The position numbers and the translations under genes were made by a program. A stretch of DNA of 64,000 nt from CAWBCI01 sp963787195 (GTDB lineage Bacteria; Bacteroidota; Bacteroidia; Bacteroidales; JAGOPY01), in the NCBI GenBank assembly GCA_963787195.1, contig CAWBCI010000020.1:1-64000 (forward strand), written 5' to 3'. The notes under the pieces are model-generated. The model had not been told where the DNA came from. It did not search any database and was given only the letters and a program-made list of their open reading frames with translations. Within the stretch, counting starts at the first letter, position 1, and every line of letters begins with the position of its first letter. Positions 61,852 to 64,000 of the stretch are shown here, in pieces.

Positions 61852-62985
61852 TCAGGTCATCTTTTTGATGGCCATCAGAAGGTTGGATGTATGCCTCGAT
61901 TCTTCAAGCACTTCAGACTTCATCCCATTATCATGGCAAATCTTTTCTATTTTTTCCCGGGAGCTAAAGAATAATTTTTTCTTATCATCCAATGTCTTAT
62001 TAAAACCCGAAAGTGTACTAAAAAGTTCAGTCAGCATCGTCCCAAAATGCTTTTTATGCTGTTCGCTGTCAGCATCCCTGATCAGTATGACCCCTCCGGA
62101 TTCCAGATGCCGGATGCAATTTGTCAGAAGGATTTCCTGTTCATCTTCCGGCATATAATGCAATACATCACTTAAAATAAAGCCCCGGCTGTTCTCAATT
62201 TCAAAGGACCTGATATCAGAGGCGAAAAATTCCAGATATTCATTTTTCGCCGAACAATTAGCCGCGACCTCTATTTTTTCAGCATCGTAATCTATAGCGG
62301 TAATTTTTCTTCCCCTGGCCATGAAATACAACATATAGTCCATATAACCGTATCCGCAGCCTATATCCGTGATTTGACCTTCCTTTGGCAAGTATTTATC
62401 AAAAATAACATAATTATTTTCAAGGCGGAGTTTAGTACGGAGATACCATTCCAGCACGGGCCCTTTGTAAATATAGTTTTTTATAAGAATATCCCTGTAA
62501 AATTGCGGGGTTTCGTATTCCGCAGCCATCTCCTTATAAGTACTGATAAAGAATTTCCGGAATGCCCTGGAACGTTCCAGGAGATCCGAACCATAGGCCG
62601 GATCAGCGGGTGAAACGCGTGGAAATATTTTCAGTGTTACATAGCCCGATTTCAGGAAGGGCTCACCTTTTATCATACAATGTCCCGAGCCATGCACAAC
62701 GATGGGAATGATGTCCAGTCGAAGGGTTTCTGCAATATGGAAGGCCCCTTTGTGAAACCTCTTTATGCTAAGGTCCGCCGATCGGGTACCTTCCGGAAAT
62801 ACCATGATGGAATAGCCCTGTGAAACTTTTTCCCGGAGCTTGTCCATGATCTTGTCAGAGCCTTCCGAAACAGTATAAAAATCAGCTAAATGGACGATAA
62901 ACCCATATACCGGATGCTTTTGAACCCAGTCATTGGTTAAAATGATAAGTTTAGGATGCAGCAGCATCATCAGCACCAGATCCAA
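61852..62985 (-). CDS. PlsC acyltransferase - methyltransferase part (frame-shifted from MMPL ORF)
   Basis: A 377-residue ORF without a true start; it continues the reading of the upstream MMPL ORF. The acyltransferase half has 'DLVLMMLLHPKLIIL', 'FPEGTRSADLSIKRFHKGAF' and 'IIPIVVHGSGHCMIKG'. Joined to the upstream ORF it restores the catalytic 'NHQSHLDL' (NHxxxxD). The second half, from ~210, is a class I SAM methyltransferase ('ITDIGCGYGYMDYMLYF', 'ILSDVLHYMPEDEQEILL'). Such MMPL-PlsC-methyltransferase fusions occur in Bacteroidota lipid/aryl-polyene-type clusters, as far as I recall. Confidence 0.75.
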   Translation of the reverse strand: MDLVLMMLLHPKLIILTNDWVQKHPVYGFIVHLADFYTVSEGSDKIMDKLREKVSQGYSIMVFPEGTRSADLSIKRFHKGAFHIAETLRLDIIPIVVHGSGHCMIKGEPFLKSGYVTLKIFPRVSPADPAYGSDLLERSRAFRKFFISTYKEMAAEYETPQFYRDILIKNYIYKGPVLEWYLRTKLRLENNYVIFDKYLPKEGQITDIGCGYGYMDYMLYFMARGRKITAIDYDAEKIEVAANCSAKNEYLEFFASDIRSFEIENSRGFILSDVLHYMPEDEQEILLTNCIRHLESGGVILIRDADSEQHKKHFGTMLTELFSTLSGFNKTLDDKKKLFFSSREKIEKICHDNGMKSEVLEESRHTSNLLMAIKKMT

Positions 62986-64000
62986 GATGCGACTGATGAT
63001 TGGAAATGATCACTGATGGTTTTTTAAAGTCTTCAGCATTAATATTTATAATTGTTTTCCGTATGGTGAATACTGCGTAAACAATTATACGCGAAGCTAT
63101 CATGAGCCAGTAATGGAAGATGGCTGATTTTTGTTTCTTTTTTAAGGGAAGAAGGTAGAAGAGTATAAAACCGGCAATAGTCAGGACAAGGCTTCCGATG
63201 AGGAAGATCAACAGGGTCATGATCGAAATGGCAAAATTCCCGAAAGTTATGGGGACCACCCTTCTTTTACCGCGGTATGAGATCAGCCACCTGAAGAGTA
63301 AGGGCTCCAGTGTGAAAGTAATGAACAGCACCGAACTGATCCCGATGATAGCTGAGAGGGCAATGGATTTGAGGGCCGGATGTTTCGCGAGGATCAGAAC
63401 TCCCAATCCTATCAGGGTCGTAATGGCTGATAATAATATTGAAGTTTTGAAGGATGTCAGTTTTTTCTCCCCGAATTTATATTCGTGCAGCATCCCGTTC
63501 ATAATGAAAATCCCATAGTCGATCCCTATCCCGAAAACAAAGGATGAAATGATGATGTTGAAAATATTGAATTGCAATCCGCTTAGTGACATGATACCGA
63601 GAGTCCATATCCAGCTAATCAGCATCGGAATGAAGGTGATGATGGCCAGCTCTATCCTTCCGTAAGCCACCAGCAATATGGCAAAGACCATCAGCAGCGA
63701 AACCCAGACAAGAAGATTCAGATCATCTTTCAGTATGTCGATAAAAGTAGTTGTGAGGAATTGTTTGTCAAAGATAAAAGTATGAGAGTCCTCTCCCAGG
63801 GCATCATAGACTTTTTGTTTATCCTGCAACTTGACTTTCAATATGGTAGCAACGGTGGAAAAATCTTTGGCCGGGTAGATATACTGGTTCAGGAACATTT
63901 TCTCCAGTTTATCAAAGGCTGATGGCGGGAGGGTCTGATATTCATGATCCAGCACATCATGGAAGAAGGCGTCAAAAGCATCAGGTTTGAAACCCAGTAT
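62951..64000 (-). CDS. MMPL/RND-type transporter, partial, N-terminal part of a fusion
   Basis: Runs off the right edge; the frame is open to 64000. It shows the C-terminal half of an MMPL-type permease: 'LLVWVSLLMVFAILLVAYG', 'NIIISSFVFGIGIDYGIFIMNG' (typical G-I-D-Y motif), then several helices and 'PSVIISNHQSH' as the start of a PlsC domain. The ORF ends in nonsense ('GSGADDAAAS') after an apparent extra base at about 62980-62985. MMPL proteins export lipids or lipid-linked products, which fits the acyltransferase fused to it. Confidence 0.78.
   Translation of the reverse strand: MLGFKPDAFDAFFHDVLDHEYQTLPPSAFDKLEKMFLNQYIYPAKDFSTVATILKVKLQDKQKVYDALGEDSHTFIFDKQFLTTTFIDILKDDLNLLVWVSLLMVFAILLVAYGRIELAIITFIPMLISWIWTLGIMSLSGLQFNIFNIIISSFVFGIGIDYGIFIMNGMLHEYKFGEKKLTSFKTSILLSAITTLIGLGVLILAKHPALKSIALSAIIGISSVLFITFTLEPLLFRWLISYRGKRRVVPITFGNFAISIMTLLIFLIGSLVLTIAGFILFYLLPLKKKQKSAIFHYWLMIASRIIVYAVFTIRKTIININAEDFKKPSVIISNHQSHLGSGADDAAAS

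Overview
The window reads as a chromosome segment of a Bacteroidota bacterium, most likely in or near Bacteroidales. The reasons are several proteins with C-terminal type IX secretion sorting domains (PNPAS/PNPVS-type tails), a DUF5777 barrel, an HU protein fused to LysM, A-rich leaders in place of strong Shine-Dalgarno sites, and -7 boxes of the TAnnTTTG kind. No rRNA, tRNA, CRISPR array or insertion sequence was recognised. The segment is probably from an environmental or metagenomic genome, because several ORFs are broken by single-base frame changes.

Layout. (1) 0.1-2.8 kb: a compact PqqD-like / ATP-grasp / PLP-decarboxylase cassette. (2) 2.9-7.8 kb: an overlapping operon of a Cys-rich DUF5714 protein, a urea-transporter-like protein fused to an M23 peptidase domain, a TPR/outer-membrane-barrel protein and a TPR protein. 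(3) 7.9-15.6 kb: heme-c lipoproteins, an OB-fold protein, DUF5777, a tiny DUF1289 gene, a PH-like protein, a YyaL/SPATA20 protein and two HU proteins, one with a membrane anchor and LysM. (4) 15.8-20.4 kb: asnA converging on gatE-gatD, an archaeal-type tRNA-dependent amidotransferase. (5) 20.6-42.1 kb: a large surface-polysaccharide locus, AT-rich in its middle. It has glycosyltransferases, five sulfotransferase-type ORFs, an ABC-2 exporter pair, gmd-fcl for GDP-L-fucose, a WbsX-like protein, an asparagine-synthase-like protein and a BKACE-family enzyme. (6) 42.2-52.0 kb: a split leucine-rich T9SS protein, more glycosyltransferases, DUF2304, a GT-C/TPR membrane protein, an acyltransferase, a secreted protein and a PaaK-like adenylate-forming enzyme. 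(7) 52.0-58.7 kb: a repeat-rich island with four copies of a ~200-bp element, many 7-9 bp tandem repeats, a decayed T9SS gene, an intact T9SS protein, an ORF6N protein and a DUF4143 ATPase. (8) 58.7-64.0 kb: an operon running off the right edge with a C45-type acyltransferase/hydrolase, a CrtI-like oxidoreductase and an MMPL-PlsC-methyltransferase fusion broken by a frameshift. It resembles part of an aryl-polyene or similar lipid pathway.

How the parts fit. gmd-fcl supply GDP-fucose, the glycosyltransferases build a glycan, the sulfotransferases probably decorate it, and the ABC-2 pair exports it, so the best overall reading of region 5 is a fucose-containing, sulfated surface polysaccharide. 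AsnA would provide free asparagine while GatDE would make only Gln-tRNA(Gln); the two sit side by side. The most novel-looking units are the PqqD/ATP-grasp/decarboxylase cassette, the transporter-M23/TPR/barrel operon, the GatDE pair, and the sulfotransferase-rich locus with glycosyltransferase-sulfotransferase fusions.
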